DNA from: Streptococcus infantis
GTDB lineage: Bacteria; Bacillota; Bacilli; Lactobacillales; Streptococcaceae
NCBI RefSeq assembly: GCF_021497965.1
Contig: NZ_CP046525.1
Coordinates: 496,001-560,000, forward strand
Length of the DNA stretch: 64,000 bases
Direction: 5' to 3'
Positions within the stretch are counted from its first letter, which is position 1. The number at the start of each line of letters is the position of its first letter. The translations under genes and the position numbers were made by a program. Positions 34,286-44,376 of the stretch are shown piece after piece. The notes under the pieces are model-generated. The model saw nothing but the letters and a program-made list of their open reading frames with translations. It ran no database searches and was not told where the DNA came from.

Positions 34286-35638
34286 ATGAAACGAATTGAT
34301 CAATTTAAAAATAAGAAAGTATTAGTCCTAGGTTTGGCTAAATCTGGTGAATCTGCAGCTCGTCTCTTGGACAAGCTAGGTGCCATTGTGACTGTTAATG
34401 ACGGTAAACCGTTTGAGGAAAATCCAGCAGCTCAAAGTCTTTTGGAAGATGGGATTAAGGTTGTAACTGGTGGCCATCCTTTGGAATTATTGGATGAGGA
34501 TTTTGCCCTCATGGTAAAAAATCCAGGGATCCCTTATAGCAATCCTATGATTGAAAAAGCACTAAAAAAAGGCATTCCAGTATTGACTGAAGTTGAGTTA
34601 GCTTACTTGATTTCTGAGGCACCAATCGTCGGTATTACTGGTTCAAATGGTAAGACAACGACGACAACCATGATTGGAGAAGTATTGACTGCAGCTGGGC
34701 AAAATGGCCTCTTATCAGGTAACATCGGTTATCCTGCTAGTCAAGTGGCCCAAACTGCGACAGATAAGGATACCCTTGTCATGGAACTTTCTTCTTTCCA
34801 ATTAATGGGAATCCAGGAATTCCATCCTGAAATTGCTGTTATCACCAACCTGATGCCAACACATATTGACTATCACGGTTCTTTTGAAGCTTATGTTGAA
34901 GCTAAGTGGAATATCCAAAGTAATATGACAGCAGCTGATTACCTAGTATTGAACTTCAACCAGGAATTAGCTAAAGAACTTGCGACAAAGACAAATGCGA
35001 CTGTAGTACCATTCTCAACACTAGAAAAGGTTGACGGAGTTTATCTTGAAGGTGGTTATCTATACTTCCGTGGCGAAAAAGTCATGGCAGCTGATGAGAT
35101 TGGTGTTCCAGGTAGCCACAATGTAGAAAATGCTCTTGCAACCATTGCTGTAGCTAAACTTCGTGGTGTTGACAATGAAACCATTAAGGAAACCTTGTCA
35201 GCCTTTGGTGGTGTGAAACACCGTCTCCAATTCGTAGATGAAATCAAGGGTGTGAAATTCTACAATGATAGTAAGTCAACCAATATCTTAGCAACTCAAA
35301 AAGCCTTGTCTGGATTTGACAATAGCAAGGTTATCTTGATTGCCGGTGGCTTGGATCGTGGGAATGAATTTGACGAATTGGTTCCAGATATTACTGGACT
35401 TAAGAAAATGGTCATCCTCGGTCAGTCTGCAGAACGTGTCAAGCGTGCAGCAGATAAAGCCGGTGTTGCTTATGTTGATGCAACGGATATAGCGGATGCA
35501 ACTCGCAAGGCTTTTGAACTTGCAGAAGAAGGAGATGTGGTTCTCCTCAGTCCTGCTAATGCAAGCTGGGATATGTATGCTAACTTTGAAGTACGTGGAG
35601 ATCTTTTCATCGACACTGTAGCGGAGTTAAAGGGATAA
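34286..35638 (+). CDS. murD: UDP-N-acetylmuramoyl-L-alanine--D-glutamate ligase
   Basis: Adds D-glutamate to the peptidoglycan precursor in the cytoplasm. The 450 residues include the N-terminal Rossmann motif [15 protein letters not shown], the ATP-binding [12 protein letters not shown] near residue 114, LSSFQLMG near residue 165, HRLQFV near 313, and FYNDSKSTN near residue 325, all Mur-ligase landmarks. First gene of murD-murG-divIB, with murG starting one base after its stop. Confidence 0.96.
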   Translation: MKRIDQFKNKKVLVLGLAKSGESAARLLDKLGAIVTVNDGKPFEENPAAQSLLEDGIKVVTGGHPLELLDEDFALMVKNPGIPYSNPMIEKALKKGIPVLTEVELAYLISEAPIVGITGSNGKTTTTTMIGEVLTAAGQNGLLSGNIGYPASQVAQTATDKDTLVMELSSFQLMGIQEFHPEIAVITNLMPTHIDYHGSFEAYVEAKWNIQSNMTAADYLVLNFNQELAKELATKTNATVVPFSTLEKVDGVYLEGGYLYFRGEKVMAADEIGVPGSHNVENALATIAVAKLRGVDNETIKETLSAFGGVKHRLQFVDEIKGVKFYNDSKSTNILATQKALSGFDNSKVILIAGGLDRGNEFDELVPDITGLKKMVILGQSAERVKRAADKAGVAYVDATDIADATRKAFELAEEGDVVLLSPANASWDMYANFEVRGDLFIDTVAELKG

Positions 35639-35639
35639 T

Positions 35640-36698
35640 ATGAAAAAAATAGTATTTACAGGTGGGGGAACGGTTGGACACGTTACCCTCAACCTTTTGT
35701 TAATGCCTAAGTTTATCGAAGATGGCTGGGAAGTTCACTATATTGGTGATAAGAACGGGATTGAGCATCATGAAATTCTCAAGTCAGGTTTGGACGTCAC
35801 CTTCCATTCTATTGCAACAGGAAAACTTCGTCGTTATTTCTCATGGCAAAATATGGTTGACGTCTTTAAAGTTGCGTTTGGAATTCTTCAATCGCTCTTT
35901 ATCATGCTTCGAGTTCGTCCACAAGCCCTCTTTTCTAAGGGTGGATTTGTATCTGTTCCGCCTGTTATCGCAGCGCGAGTATGCAGAGTACCAGTCTTCA
36001 TCCACGAGTCTGACCTCTCTATGGGCTTGGCCAATAAAATCGCCTATAAGTTTGCGACCAAGATGTACTCTACTTTTGAACAAGCGTCTAGTCTCACTAA
36101 GGTAGAGCATGTTGGAGCCGTGACTAAGGTTTCTGGTCTAGTTGAGGAAGAACCTGAAGAAATGGTGGACATTCGAACTTATTTTGATAGTAAGTTACCA
36201 ACTCTTCTCTTTGTTGGAGGTTCTGCTGGGGCGCGTGTCTTTAACCAACTAGTTACAGACCACAAGGAAGAACTGACTAGTCGCTATAATATCATCAACC
36301 TGACAGGAGATGCTAGTTTAAATGAACTAAGCTCAAACCTCTACCGTGTTGACTATGCGACGGAACTCTATCAACCACTCATGAATCTGGCTGATGTGGT
36401 CATCACTCGTGGTGGTGCCAATACTATTTTTGAACTCCTTGCTATGGCTAAATTGCACGTCATTGTGCCACTGGGTCGTGAAGCCAGCCGTGGAGATCAG
36501 ATTGAAAATGCAGCCTATTTTGTGAAGAAAGGCTATGCAGAGGAGTTGCAAGAGAGTGACTTGACCTTGTCTACTTTGGAAGAAAAAGTAAATCAACTTT
36601 TGACCAACAAAGAGATCTATCAAAACACGATGAAGAATTCTCAGGAATTAAAATCTGTGGCAGATTTTTATGAGCTACTAAAAAAAGATTTATCATAA
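35640..36698 (+). CDS. murG: UDP-GlcNAc:undecaprenyl-PP-MurNAc-pentapeptide GlcNAc transferase
   Basis: Makes lipid II from lipid I on the inner membrane face. The 352 residues carry the Gly-rich loop [10 protein letters not shown] at residue 5, a second Gly-rich block [11 protein letters not shown] near residue 192 and the donor-site [13 protein letters not shown] near residue 257. Middle gene of the division/cell-wall cluster; its stop overlaps the ribosome site of divIB. Confidence 0.95.
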   Translation: MKKIVFTGGGTVGHVTLNLLLMPKFIEDGWEVHYIGDKNGIEHHEILKSGLDVTFHSIATGKLRRYFSWQNMVDVFKVAFGILQSLFIMLRVRPQALFSKGGFVSVPPVIAARVCRVPVFIHESDLSMGLANKIAYKFATKMYSTFEQASSLTKVEHVGAVTKVSGLVEEEPEEMVDIRTYFDSKLPTLLFVGGSAGARVFNQLVTDHKEELTSRYNIINLTGDASLNELSSNLYRVDYATELYQPLMNLADVVITRGGANTIFELLAMAKLHVIVPLGREASRGDQIENAAYFVKKGYAEELQESDLTLSTLEEKVNQLLTNKEIYQNTMKNSQELKSVADFYELLKKDLS

Positions 36699-36707
36699 GG
36701 AAAATTG

Positions 36708-37976
36708 ATGTCAAAGGATAAAAAGAATCAGGATACTCAAGGCAAAGAATTGTCAGAGTGGCAAAAACGAAATCAAGAATATCTTCAAAAAAAGGCTGAA
36801 GAAGAAGCAAAACGAGCTGCGGAAGAAGCTCGTGAAAAAGAAGAACAAGCAGCAAAGTCTGCTTCTGAAAATACTCAAGAATTGTCAGAATGGCAGAAAC
36901 AAAACCAAGAGTATTTGAGTAAAAAAACGGAAGAGGAATCTGTAAGTTCTGATGAAGTAGACCAAGAATCCGAAAAATCTGAAGAGAAGGATTCAGATAC
37001 TAGCGATGAGACTTCAAATGAAGAGAAAGATTCGGAGAAAATTTCACAAGAAGACGCTAAGAGTCAGGATCAAGTAGAGAAAGAAAAAGTTGACGAAAAG
37101 GTTAAGAAACAGAAAAAGGTAAAAACCAAGAGTAAACCTCCAAAACCGGCCATTCCTTCTATTCATATCTGGCGAGCAGTTACAATCCTCGTCCCAAGTT
37201 TCTTAATCTTGTTCTTGTCTATTTATCTTCTAACTCCTTTGTCTACTCTGAAACATATTGAGGTTACGGGGACTGTTCAGACAACTGCAGACCAAGTCAA
37301 AGAAGCTTCTGGTATTCAGGATAGTGACTATACAATTAGCTTGCTCTTAAATAAAGATAAGCATGCTGAAATGGTTAAATCAGATCGCTGGATTGAATCG
37401 GCTAAGATAGTTTATCAATTCCCAGTTCACTTCACCATTGAAGTGAAGGAATTTGAAATTGTAGCTTATTCAGTTTCAGGAGATAACTATTATCCAATCT
37501 TATCTAGTGGAAGTATTGAATCAACAGCTGTTAATGCGGCTAACTTACCTGAAAAATACATATCTGTTCTCTTTAATGATGAGGAACAGATTAAAACCCT
37601 AATTTCTCAGCTAAATGAAGTTAGTCCAGAAATTAAGCAAGAGATTGAGAAGATTGAACTTGCACCAAGTAAGGTAACAAGTGACCTTCTAAAGATTACC
37701 ATGTATGATACAGACGAGATTTTGGTGCCATTATCAGAACTAGGGAAGAAATTACCTTACTATAGTAAGATAAAACCACAGTTGACAGTACCTAGTGGTA
37801 TTGACATGGAGGTCGGTATCTATAGCTATAGTCTAGTGGATAAGGCTCTGGATGACGAAAGAGTCAAAGCCAAAGAAGAGGAAAAGAAGAAGCAGGAAGA
37901 AGAGAAGAAAAAACAAGCTGAGCAAGGAAATCAAGATCAAACAACACAGACGACTCAAACAACACAAAGTCGCTAA
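36708..37976 (+). CDS. divIB: Cell division protein DivIB/FtsQ
   Basis: A bitopic divisome protein. The 422 residues comprise about 155 charged cytoplasmic residues, one membrane segment near 157-179, then the POTRA/alpha domain (LKHIEVTGTVQTTADQVKEASGI near 184) and beta domain, ending in a Lys/Glu-rich and Gln/Thr-rich tail. ATG 36708 is chosen over TTG 36705 because AAGGA sits at 36697. The cytoplasmic part holds an internal duplication: ELSEWQK-x-NQEYL-x-KK occurs near residues 13 and 58. Confidence 0.92.
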   Translation: MSKDKKNQDTQGKELSEWQKRNQEYLQKKAEEEAKRAAEEAREKEEQAAKSASENTQELSEWQKQNQEYLSKKTEEESVSSDEVDQESEKSEEKDSDTSDETSNEEKDSEKISQEDAKSQDQVEKEKVDEKVKKQKKVKTKSKPPKPAIPSIHIWRAVTILVPSFLILFLSIYLLTPLSTLKHIEVTGTVQTTADQVKEASGIQDSDYTISLLLNKDKHAEMVKSDRWIESAKIVYQFPVHFTIEVKEFEIVAYSVSGDNYYPILSSGSIESTAVNAANLPEKYISVLFNDEEQIKTLISQLNEVSPEIKQEIEKIELAPSKVTSDLLKITMYDTDEILVPLSELGKKLPYYSKIKPQLTVPSGIDMEVGIYSYSLVDKALDDERVKAKEEEKKKQEEEKKKQAEQGNQDQTTQTTQTTQSR

Positions 37977-38010
37977 GTTTCAGATGATTCGTTCAGTTAC
38001 TTGTTTTTAC

Positions 38011-38039
38011 TTGACAAGTACCGCTTTAAATAATAGAAT
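38011..38039 (+). promoter_or_regulatory. Promoter of pyrF-pyrE
   Basis: Consensus TTGACA at 38011 and TAGAAT at 38034 with 17-base spacing; transcription should begin near 38046, making a leader of about 140 bases. Confidence 0.8.
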
Positions 38040-38045
38040 AGTAAA

Positions 38046-38146
38046 AAACCTTTAAAGCAGTCCAGAGAGGCAGCTAAGGTTAGACGGTGAAAGGGTGGAG
38101 ACTACCCATTTTTCGTGGAACCTTGCTGTAGGCAGGTTCCTTTTTT
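38046..38146 (+). promoter_or_regulatory. PyrR-binding leader with attenuator
   Basis: The leader holds the PyrR-binding consensus AGTCCAGAGAGGC followed by AAGG (38059-38079), then an intrinsic terminator at 38117-38146 (GGAACCT with AGGTTCC, then T6). When UMP is plentiful, PyrR would bind and favour termination before pyrF. This is the standard pyrimidine attenuation design of Gram-positive bacteria. Confidence 0.85.
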
Positions 38147-38183
38147 CATGCTCTCTCGCTGACAAAGGTAAAAGGAGAAAAGT

Positions 38184-38879
38184 ATGCGCGAAGCTCGTCC
38201 AGTCATTGCTCTTGATTTTCCAAGTTTTGAGGCAGTCAAGAAGTTTTTAGCACAATTTCCAGCAGAAGAGAGCCTCTATCTAAAGGTAGGTATGGAGCTC
38301 TATTATGCTACAGGTCCGGAAATTGTTTCTTATTTAAAAGACTTAGGTCATAGTGTCTTTCTGGATCTTAAACTCCATGATATTCCCAATACGGTTAAGT
38401 CAGCCATGAAGGTTTTGTCTCATCTGGGTGTTGACATGACCAATGTTCATGCCGCAGGTGGTGTAGAGATGATGAAGGCTGCGCGTGAAGGTCTTGGAAA
38501 AGAAGCCAAATTGATTGCTGTTACCCAGTTGACTTCAACTTCTGAAGAACAAATGAGAGACTTTCAAAATATTCAAACTAGTCTTCAAGAATCAGTCATT
38601 CATTATGCCAAGAAAACTGCTGAAGCCGGTTTAGATGGTGTGGTTTGCTCGGCTCAGGAAGTTAAACTCATCAAAGAGGCGACAAGCAAAGATTTTATCT
38701 GCCTGACACCGGGTATTCGACCAGCAGGCGCTGCAGTTGGAGACCAAAAACGAGTCATGACGCCAGCAGATGCTTATCATATTGGTAGTGACTATATCGT
38801 TGTCGGACGCCCAATCACTCAAGCCACGGATCCAGTAGCAGCTTATCATGCTATCAAGGATGAGTGGAACCAAGACTGA
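38184..38879 (+). CDS. pyrF: Orotidine-5'-phosphate decarboxylase
   Basis: Last step to UMP. The 231 residues include VIALDFPSF at the start, the catalytic Lys/Asp array in [13 protein letters not shown] near residue 55 (D-x-K-x2-D), TPGIRPAG near residue 176 and the phosphate-binding IVVGRPIT near the end. AAAGGAGAAAA precedes the ATG. Controlled by the PyrR leader and co-transcribed with pyrE. Confidence 0.96.
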   Translation: MREARPVIALDFPSFEAVKKFLAQFPAEESLYLKVGMELYYATGPEIVSYLKDLGHSVFLDLKLHDIPNTVKSAMKVLSHLGVDMTNVHAAGGVEMMKAAREGLGKEAKLIAVTQLTSTSEEQMRDFQNIQTSLQESVIHYAKKTAEAGLDGVVCSAQEVKLIKEATSKDFICLTPGIRPAGAAVGDQKRVMTPADAYHIGSDYIVVGRPITQATDPVAAYHAIKDEWNQD

Positions 38880-38918
38880 AATTAAAAAAATAGATTATAA
38901 AAACAAAAGGAGTAGACC

Positions 38919-39551
38919 ATGACACTTGCTAAAGACATTGCTAGCCATCTATTGAAAATTCAAGCCGTTTACCTCAAACCAGAAGAACCCTTCACTTGGG
39001 CATCTGGTATCAAGTCGCCGATTTATACAGATAACCGAGTGACGCTTGCTTATCCAGATACTCGTACCTTGATTGAGAATGGTTTTGTAGAAGCCATCAA
39101 GTCAGAATTCCCAGAGGTAGAAGTGATTGCAGGAACAGCGACTGCGGGTATCCCACATGGTGCTATTATAGCTGACAAGATGAACCTGCCATTTGCTTAC
39201 ATCCGTAGCAAACCAAAAGACCATGGGGCTGGAAACCAAATCGAAGGCCGTGTAGCCCAAGGCCAAAAAATGGTCGTTGTTGAAGATTTGATTTCAACTG
39301 GGGGCTCAGTTTTAGAAGCCGTAGTTGCTGCCAAACGTGAAGGAGCAGATGTTCTTGGTGTTGTGGCTATCTTCAGCTATCAATTGCCAAAAGCAGATAA
39401 AAACTTTGCAGATGCTGGTGTCAAACTGGTGACACTTTCAAACTACAGTGAGCTTATCCACCTAGCCCAAGAAGAAGGCTATATCACACCAGAAGGACTT
39501 GACCTCCTAAAACGTTTTAAAGAAGACCAAGAAAATTGGCAAAATATATAA
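38919..39551 (+). CDS. pyrE: Orotate phosphoribosyltransferase
   Basis: Makes OMP from orotate and PRPP. The 210 residues show [11 protein letters not shown] near residue 71, the basic loop [17 protein letters not shown] near residue 90 and the PRPP motif [13 protein letters not shown] near residue 119. It lies 39 bases after pyrF with AAAGGAG as ribosome site. Confidence 0.96.
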   Translation: MTLAKDIASHLLKIQAVYLKPEEPFTWASGIKSPIYTDNRVTLAYPDTRTLIENGFVEAIKSEFPEVEVIAGTATAGIPHGAIIADKMNLPFAYIRSKPKDHGAGNQIEGRVAQGQKMVVVEDLISTGGSVLEAVVAAKREGADVLGVVAIFSYQLPKADKNFADAGVKLVTLSNYSELIHLAQEEGYITPEGLDLLKRFKEDQENWQNI

Positions 39552-39562
39552 ATAGAAAGACA

Positions 39563-39594
39563 CTCAGGTATTCATAGAACTCCCTGAGCTTTTT
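39563..39594 (+). terminator. Terminator after pyrE
   Basis: CTCAGG / CCTGAG stem with a long loop, then CTTTTT. The rest of the 240-base spacer to lctO holds no gene that I can see, only the lctO promoter and cre. Confidence 0.65.
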
Positions 39595-39719
39595 GTCTAA
39601 TGGAAGGTTTATAACCATAGTCTCTGTTTAGAGTAGGATAGGCGGAGTGAATCTGTATCATCTTTAACTTCTAGTTCTTAATCTGTTTACCTTTATGATG
39701 AAAAGTACAGACAAATTTT

Positions 39720-39776
39720 TTGAAAACATCATGAAAAAGGTTTAAACTATTCTAGTAAACAAAAGTAAACGTTTAC
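39720..39776 (+). promoter_or_regulatory. Promoter and perfect cre palindrome of lctO
   Basis: TTGAAA at 39720 and TAAACT at 39743 have 17-base spacing. A perfect 12-base palindrome GTAAACGTTTAC at 39765-39776 sits about 10 bases past the expected transcript start and fits a CcpA cre site. Confidence 0.75.
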
Positions 39777-39794
39777 GTTTAAGGAGGACTATTG

Positions 39795-40931
39795 ATGTCA
39801 TATAAAACAAGCAATGCAGAAGGACCTGTAGATTTTATAAATACCTATGATTTGGAACCTATGGCCCAACAAGTTATTCCCAAAGCTTCTTTTGGGTATA
39901 TTGCAAGTGGTGCAGAGGACACTTTTACTTTGAGAGAGAATATCCGAGCTTTTAACCACAAACTCATTGTTCCTCGGACCTTATGTGATGTGGAAAATCC
40001 AAGCACAGAGATTGAATTTGATGGTGAAAAACTATCTTCACCAATCATTATGGCACCTGTTGCAGCCCATAGACTAGCTAATGAGCAAGGAGAAGTTGCG
40101 ACTGCGCGTGGAGTACACGAGTTCGGTTCACTCTATACAACTAGTTCCTACTCAACAGTTGACCTGCCAGAAATTTCTCAAGCCCTTCAAGGTACACCTC
40201 ATTGGTTCCAATTCTACTTTAGTAAAGATGATGGCATTAACCGTCACATTATGGATCGCGTCAAGGCAGAAGGTTATAAGGCTATTGTCTTGACTGCCGA
40301 TGCGACAGTAGGAGGTAACCGTGAGGTAGACAAACGCAATGGTTTTGTGTTCCCAGTTGGCATGCCTATCGTAGAAGAATACCTACCTCAAGGTGCTGGT
40401 AAGTCAATGGACTATGTCTATAAATCAGCCAAACAACGCCTATCTCCACGAGATGTTGAGTTTATAGCAGAATACTCAGGACTTCCTGTTTATGTCAAGG
40501 GGCCACAATGCCGTGAAGACGTTGAACGCTCACTGGATGCAGGGGCTTCAGGTATTTGGGTAACCAACCACGGTGGTCGACAAATTGATGGTGGACCTGC
40601 TGCTTTTGACTCGCTACAAGAAGTGGCTGAAGCAGTAAATAAACGTGTGCCAATCGTTTTTGACTCGGGTGTTCGTCGTGGTCAGCACGTCTTTAAAGCC
40701 TTGGCTTCAGGAGCTGACTTAGTAGCCATTGGACGACCTGTCATTTATGGTTTAGCCCTTGGTGGTAGCGTTGGTGTACGCCAAGTCTTTGAACATTTGA
40801 ATGATGAATTGAAGACAGTTATGCAGTTATCTGGAACACAGACAATTGAAGATGTGAAACGATTCAAGCTTCGTCACAATCCATATGATCCAAGTTTCCC
40901 AGCTGATTCACATGATTTAAAATTGTATTAG
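39795..40931 (+). CDS. lctO: L-lactate oxidase
   Basis: Oxidises L-lactate with O2 to pyruvate and H2O2. The 378-residue FMN alpha-hydroxy-acid oxidase has the N-terminal FGYIASGAEDTFTLREN, FMN-site IIMAPVAAHRLA near residue 84, YFSKDDG near residue 148 and the catalytic WVTNHGGRQIDG near residue 255 with RRGQHVFKALA. ATG 39795 follows AAGGAGG; the upstream in-frame TTG is not used. Together with spxB, 4.5 kb downstream, it closes a lactate-pyruvate-acetyl phosphate route that yields H2O2 twice. Confidence 0.94.
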   Translation: MSYKTSNAEGPVDFINTYDLEPMAQQVIPKASFGYIASGAEDTFTLRENIRAFNHKLIVPRTLCDVENPSTEIEFDGEKLSSPIIMAPVAAHRLANEQGEVATARGVHEFGSLYTTSSYSTVDLPEISQALQGTPHWFQFYFSKDDGINRHIMDRVKAEGYKAIVLTADATVGGNREVDKRNGFVFPVGMPIVEEYLPQGAGKSMDYVYKSAKQRLSPRDVEFIAEYSGLPVYVKGPQCREDVERSLDAGASGIWVTNHGGRQIDGGPAAFDSLQEVAEAVNKRVPIVFDSGVRRGQHVFKALASGADLVAIGRPVIYGLALGGSVGVRQVFEHLNDELKTVMQLSGTQTIEDVKRFKLRHNPYDPSFPADSHDLKLY

Positions 40932-40941
40932 TAGTAAAACA

Positions 40942-40968
40942 AACCTCCACTCCAAGTGGAGGTTTTTG
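40942..40968 (+). terminator. Intrinsic terminator after lctO
   Basis: An 11-bp perfect stem AAACCTCCACT / AGTGGAGGTTT with a 3-base loop and T-run. Confidence 0.9.
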
Positions 40969-41077
40969 AGTTATGTCTTTGTAAACATGAAAGAGAGTTT
41001 AAAAAGTGGACTTAACGAGTATATAAGAAAAAATTTTAATACATTTTAAACTATTTTAAAATTTTTAGGAAATTTAG

Positions 41078-41129
41078 TTGACAAATGTAGATTTTGAGAG
41101 TATACTGATAATTGTAATTGACAAATGTA
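41078..41129 (+). promoter_or_regulatory. Promoter with two cop operators
   Basis: TTGACA at 41078 and TATACT at 41101 are 17 bases apart. The cop box GACAAATGTA occurs twice, at 41080-41089 (overlapping the -35) and 41120-41129 (after the transcript start). Both lie inside a direct repeat, TTGACAAATGTAGATTTTG, with 40-base spacing. CopY bound to both would shut the promoter until copper rises. Confidence 0.9.
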
Positions 41130-41147
41130 GATTTTGGAGGTGTGCTG

Positions 41148-41543
41148 ATGCAGATTTCAGATGCAGAATGGCAGGTCATGAAGATTATCTGGATGCAGGG
41201 AGAACAGACTAGTACTGATCTCATCAAAGTATTAGAGAAAAGGTTTAGCTGGTCCAAATCCACGATCCAGACACTCTTGGCACGTTTGGTGGAGAAGGAA
41301 TGTCTGACTCGGGAAAAACAGGGCAAGTCCTTTATCTATTCAGCCCTGTTGACACAGGAAGATAGCAAGAAGTTACTTGTCCAAGATATCAAAGATAAGC
41401 TTTGTTCTCGCAGAATAAAGCTCTTACTAGCTGATTTGATTGAAGAATGTGACTTTACCCTAGCTGACTTGGAAGGCTTGGAAGAAGTCATTTCTAAGAA
41501 AAAAGCAAGTTCTGTGGCAGAAGTAAGATGTAATTGTATGTAA
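41148..41543 (+). CDS. copY: Copper-responsive repressor CopY
   Basis: A 131-residue MecI/BlaI-type winged-helix repressor. The DNA-binding part spans residues 1-75 (ISDAEWQVMKIIW, SKSTIQTLLARLVEKECL), and the C-terminus ends CNCM, giving a single C-X-C metal site rather than the longer two-pair Cys motif of Enterococcus CopY. ATG 41148 follows TTGGAGG; the longer frame from 41118 would run through the operator. It controls its own operon through the two cop boxes upstream. Confidence 0.92.
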   Translation: MQISDAEWQVMKIIWMQGEQTSTDLIKVLEKRFSWSKSTIQTLLARLVEKECLTREKQGKSFIYSALLTQEDSKKLLVQDIKDKLCSRRIKLLLADLIEECDFTLADLEGLEEVISKKKASSVAEVRCNCM

Positions 41544-41553
41544 AGGAGACGAT

Positions 41554-41925
41554 ATGTTAAATCTATTTGTATCTATTGTTGTTTTAGGAATGATTGCTTT
41601 TATCCTCTTTTGGTTTTTCAAAAAACCGCAAGAAGATGCTAAGAGAGCCCAGCAAAAAAATGGCTATCAGGAGATTCGAGTGGAGGTCATGGGGGGATAC
41701 ACTCCAGGAACTATTATCCTCAAAAAATCGCAACCAGCTCGTATTATTTTTGATCGAAAAGATCCTTCACCTTGCTTGGACCAAATCGTTTTCCCAGACT
41801 TTGGTGTGCATGCTGATCTGCCTATGGGAGACCAATATGTGGTTGAAATCACTCCTGAAGAAGCAGGTGAGTATGGTTTCTCTTGTGGCATGAATATGAT
41901 GCACGGTAAGATGATTGTAGAATAG
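41554..41925 (+). CDS. cupA: Membrane-anchored copper chaperone CupA
   Basis: A 123-residue protein with one N-terminal membrane segment (residues 2-22) and a cupredoxin-like domain facing the cytoplasm or membrane surface. Metal residues are visible in SPCLDQIVFPDFG near residue 73 and the Met/Cys-rich end FSCGMNMMHGKMIVE. In pneumococcus CupA binds Cu(I) and hands it to CopA. It lies 10 bases after copY and 9 before copA. Confidence 0.9.
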   Translation: MLNLFVSIVVLGMIAFILFWFFKKPQEDAKRAQQKNGYQEIRVEVMGGYTPGTIILKKSQPARIIFDRKDPSPCLDQIVFPDFGVHADLPMGDQYVVEITPEEAGEYGFSCGMNMMHGKMIVE

Positions 41926-41934
41926 GAGAATGAT

Positions 41935-44157
41935 ATGACTGAAATTGTAAAAGCAAGCCTTGAAAATGGTGTTCAAAAAATCCGTATCACGGCGGACAAA
42001 GGCTACCATCCAGCCCACATTCAACTGCAAAAAGGGATTCCTGCTGAGATTACCTTTCACCGTGTGACACCTTCAAACTGTTATAAAGAGATTCTCTTCG
42101 AAGAAGAAGGGATTCTAGAACCAATCGCTCAAGACGAGGAAAAAGTCATTCGCTTTACGCCTCAAGACTTAGGCGAGCATGAATTTTCATGCGGCATGAA
42201 GATGCAAAAGGGGACCTACACCGTTGTTGAAAAAACCAAAAAGTCTCTCAGTCTTTTACAACGTTTTTGGATTACTAGTATCTTTACTGTGCCTCTTGTG
42301 ATTCTCATGATTGGGATGTCTACAGGAGGAATTAGTCACCAAGTTATGCGTTGGGGCACCTTTTTAGCCACAACACCCATTATGCTGGTAGCTGGAGTTC
42401 CATATATCAGAAGCGCCTGGGCTAGTTTTAAAAAGCACAATTCCAATATGGATACCTTGGTTGCTCTGGGAACCCTAGTGGCCTATTTCTATAGCTTAGT
42501 TGCCCTCTTCACTGGTCTGCCCGTTTACTTTGAAAGTGCTGCATTTATCCTCTTCTTCATTCTTTTAGGAGCAGTTTTTGAGGAAAAAATGCGAAAAAAT
42601 ACTTCGCAGGCAGTCGAAAAATTATTAGACCTACAAGCAAAAACAGCAGAGGTTTTGCGTGATGATGTTTATGTTCAAATACCTCTAGAACAGGTCAAAG
42701 TTGGGGATCTCATTCGCGTTCGACCAGGTGAAAAAATTGCCGTTGATGGGACTGTGTTAGAAGGTGAAACGAGTATTGATGAATCAATGGTGACTGGGGA
42801 AAGTATTCCAGTCGATAAATCAGTTGGAGATGCTGTTATTGGGTCAACTATCAATAATAGTGGTACGATCATCTTTAGAGCTGAAAAAGTGGGTTCTGAG
42901 ACTATGCTGGCTCAGATTGTGGACTTTGTGAAAAAAGCGCAAACGAGTCGTGCTCCTATTCAAGATTTGACAGACAAGATTTCTGGGATTTTTGTACCAG
43001 CAGTTGTCATTTTGGGACTTCTTACTTTTTGGGTCTGGTTTGTTCTACTTGGAGATAGCTTTGTGACTTCACTTCTCTACGGAGTTGCTGTTTTGATTAT
43101 TGCCTGTCCTTGTGCACTAGGACTCGCGACACCGACAGCACTCATGGTTGGAACAGGACGAAGTGCCAAGATGGGGATTCTTCTCAAAAATGGTACAGTT
43201 CTACAGGAAATCCAAAAAGTCCAAACCATTGTTTTTGATAAGACAGGAACCTTGACCGAAGGGAAGCCAGTAGTGACAGATGCTATTGGTGATGAAAGAG
43301 AAGTGCTAAGTTTGGCTGCTTCATTGGAAGATGTATCTCAACACCCGCTAGCTCAAGCTATTGTTAATCGTGCATCTGAACTAGGAATTAGCCTTTACCC
43401 AGTGGAAAACTTCCAAGCCTTGCATGGAAAAGGTGTGACTGGGACTATTAATGGGAAACAAGTCTTGCTGGGTAATGCTAAACTTTTAGCTGACCTTGCT
43501 ATTCCACATGATTATCAAGAACGATTTGATTTGCTTGAGAAGGAAGCAAAAACAGTTGTCTTCCTATCCGTAGATGGTCAGTTAAAAGGCTTAATTGCCT
43601 TGCAGGATGTCCCTAAGGAAAATGCTCGAGAAGCTATTGCTAAATTGAAAAAACGTGGTCTTAGAACGGTCATGCTTACCGGAGATAATGCTGGAGTAGC
43701 GCATGCGATTGCAGAGCAAATTGGAATCGAAGAAGTGATCGCAAATGTCTTGCCAGAGGAAAAGGCACATGAAATTCACAAGCTTCAAAAGAATGGCAAA
43801 TTGGCCTTTGTTGGAGATGGGATCAATGATGCACCGGCCCTCAGTGTAGCCGATGTCGGAATTGCCATGGGCTCTGGTACAGATATTGCTATCGAATCAG
43901 CAGATCTTGTCCTTACAACCAACAATTTACTAGGATTGGCACGTGCTTTTGATATGAGTAAGAAGACCTTTAATCGTATTCTACTCAATCTTTTCTGGGC
44001 TTCTATCTATAACCTCATTGGTATTCCGATTGCAGCAGGAGTTTTTTCAGGACTTGGTTTAGTGCTCAATCCAGAACTTGCAGGATTGGCCATGGCCTTT
44101 AGTTCAGTCTCTGTTCTAATCAGCTCTCTCATGCTTAATTTTACTAAAGTCGATTAA
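41935..44157 (+). CDS. copA: Copper-exporting P-type ATPase CopA
   Basis: A 740-residue P1B ATPase. An N-terminal cupredoxin-like domain (residues 1-95, with [12 protein letters not shown] and [10 protein letters not shown]) replaces the usual CXXC domain and is a paralogue of CupA. Eight membrane segments follow, with the CPC ion-path motif in [13 protein letters not shown] near residue 387, the actuator TGES near residue 287, the phosphorylation site DKTGTLTEG near residue 432, the SQHPLAQA motif and [11 protein letters not shown] near residue 627. It exports Cu(I), completing the copY-cupA-copA operon. Confidence 0.95.
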   Translation: MTEIVKASLENGVQKIRITADKGYHPAHIQLQKGIPAEITFHRVTPSNCYKEILFEEEGILEPIAQDEEKVIRFTPQDLGEHEFSCGMKMQKGTYTVVEKTKKSLSLLQRFWITSIFTVPLVILMIGMSTGGISHQVMRWGTFLATTPIMLVAGVPYIRSAWASFKKHNSNMDTLVALGTLVAYFYSLVALFTGLPVYFESAAFILFFILLGAVFEEKMRKNTSQAVEKLLDLQAKTAEVLRDDVYVQIPLEQVKVGDLIRVRPGEKIAVDGTVLEGETSIDESMVTGESIPVDKSVGDAVIGSTINNSGTIIFRAEKVGSETMLAQIVDFVKKAQTSRAPIQDLTDKISGIFVPAVVILGLLTFWVWFVLLGDSFVTSLLYGVAVLIIACPCALGLATPTALMVGTGRSAKMGILLKNGTVLQEIQKVQTIVFDKTGTLTEGKPVVTDAIGDEREVLSLAASLEDVSQHPLAQAIVNRASELGISLYPVENFQALHGKGVTGTINGKQVLLGNAKLLADLAIPHDYQERFDLLEKEAKTVVFLSVDGQLKGLIALQDVPKENAREAIAKLKKRGLRTVMLTGDNAGVAHAIAEQIGIEEVIANVLPEEKAHEIHKLQKNGKLAFVGDGINDAPALSVADVGIAMGSGTDIAIESADLVLTTNNLLGLARAFDMSKKTFNRILLNLFWASIYNLIGIPIAAGVFSGLGLVLNPELAGLAMAFSSVSVLISSLMLNFTKVD

Positions 44158-44182
44158 AAAGGCGGTCTTAACCGCTTTTTTT
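44156..44182 (+). terminator. Intrinsic terminator after copA
   Basis: GCGGT / ACCGC stem flanked by A5 and T7 with a CTTA loop. It begins at the copA stop codon. Confidence 0.85.
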
Positions 44183-44376
44183 GCTATTCTAAAACAGATT
44201 TTCAAACCGCTTTCAAACTGTACTGTAATAGAGAATGGAGTATTCTGAGCATATACTTAGAAATCTAAAATCAAATGTGATAAATTAGGATTGTAAATTT
44301 ACAGAATCGTTTTCAATTACTATATAAAAGCGTTTTTTGTAAATATATGAAATTATTTTGAAGGAGAGTTATCATT
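44183..44376 (+). promoter_or_regulatory. Upstream region of spxB
   Basis: This AT-rich stretch of about 190 bases must hold the spxB promoter, but I cannot pick a convincing -35/-10 pair. Two cre-like sequences are present, GAATCGTTTTCA near 44304 and AAAAGCGTTTTTTG near 44326, both with mismatches. AAGGAGAG at 44361 is the ribosome site. Confidence 0.45.

Noticed and set aside
41118-41147. CopY start at TTG 41118
   Set aside because: That region is the second cop operator; ATG 41148 has TTGGAGG.
44290-44330. A definite spxB promoter
   Set aside because: No -35/-10 pair with acceptable spacing stands out; naming one would be a guess.
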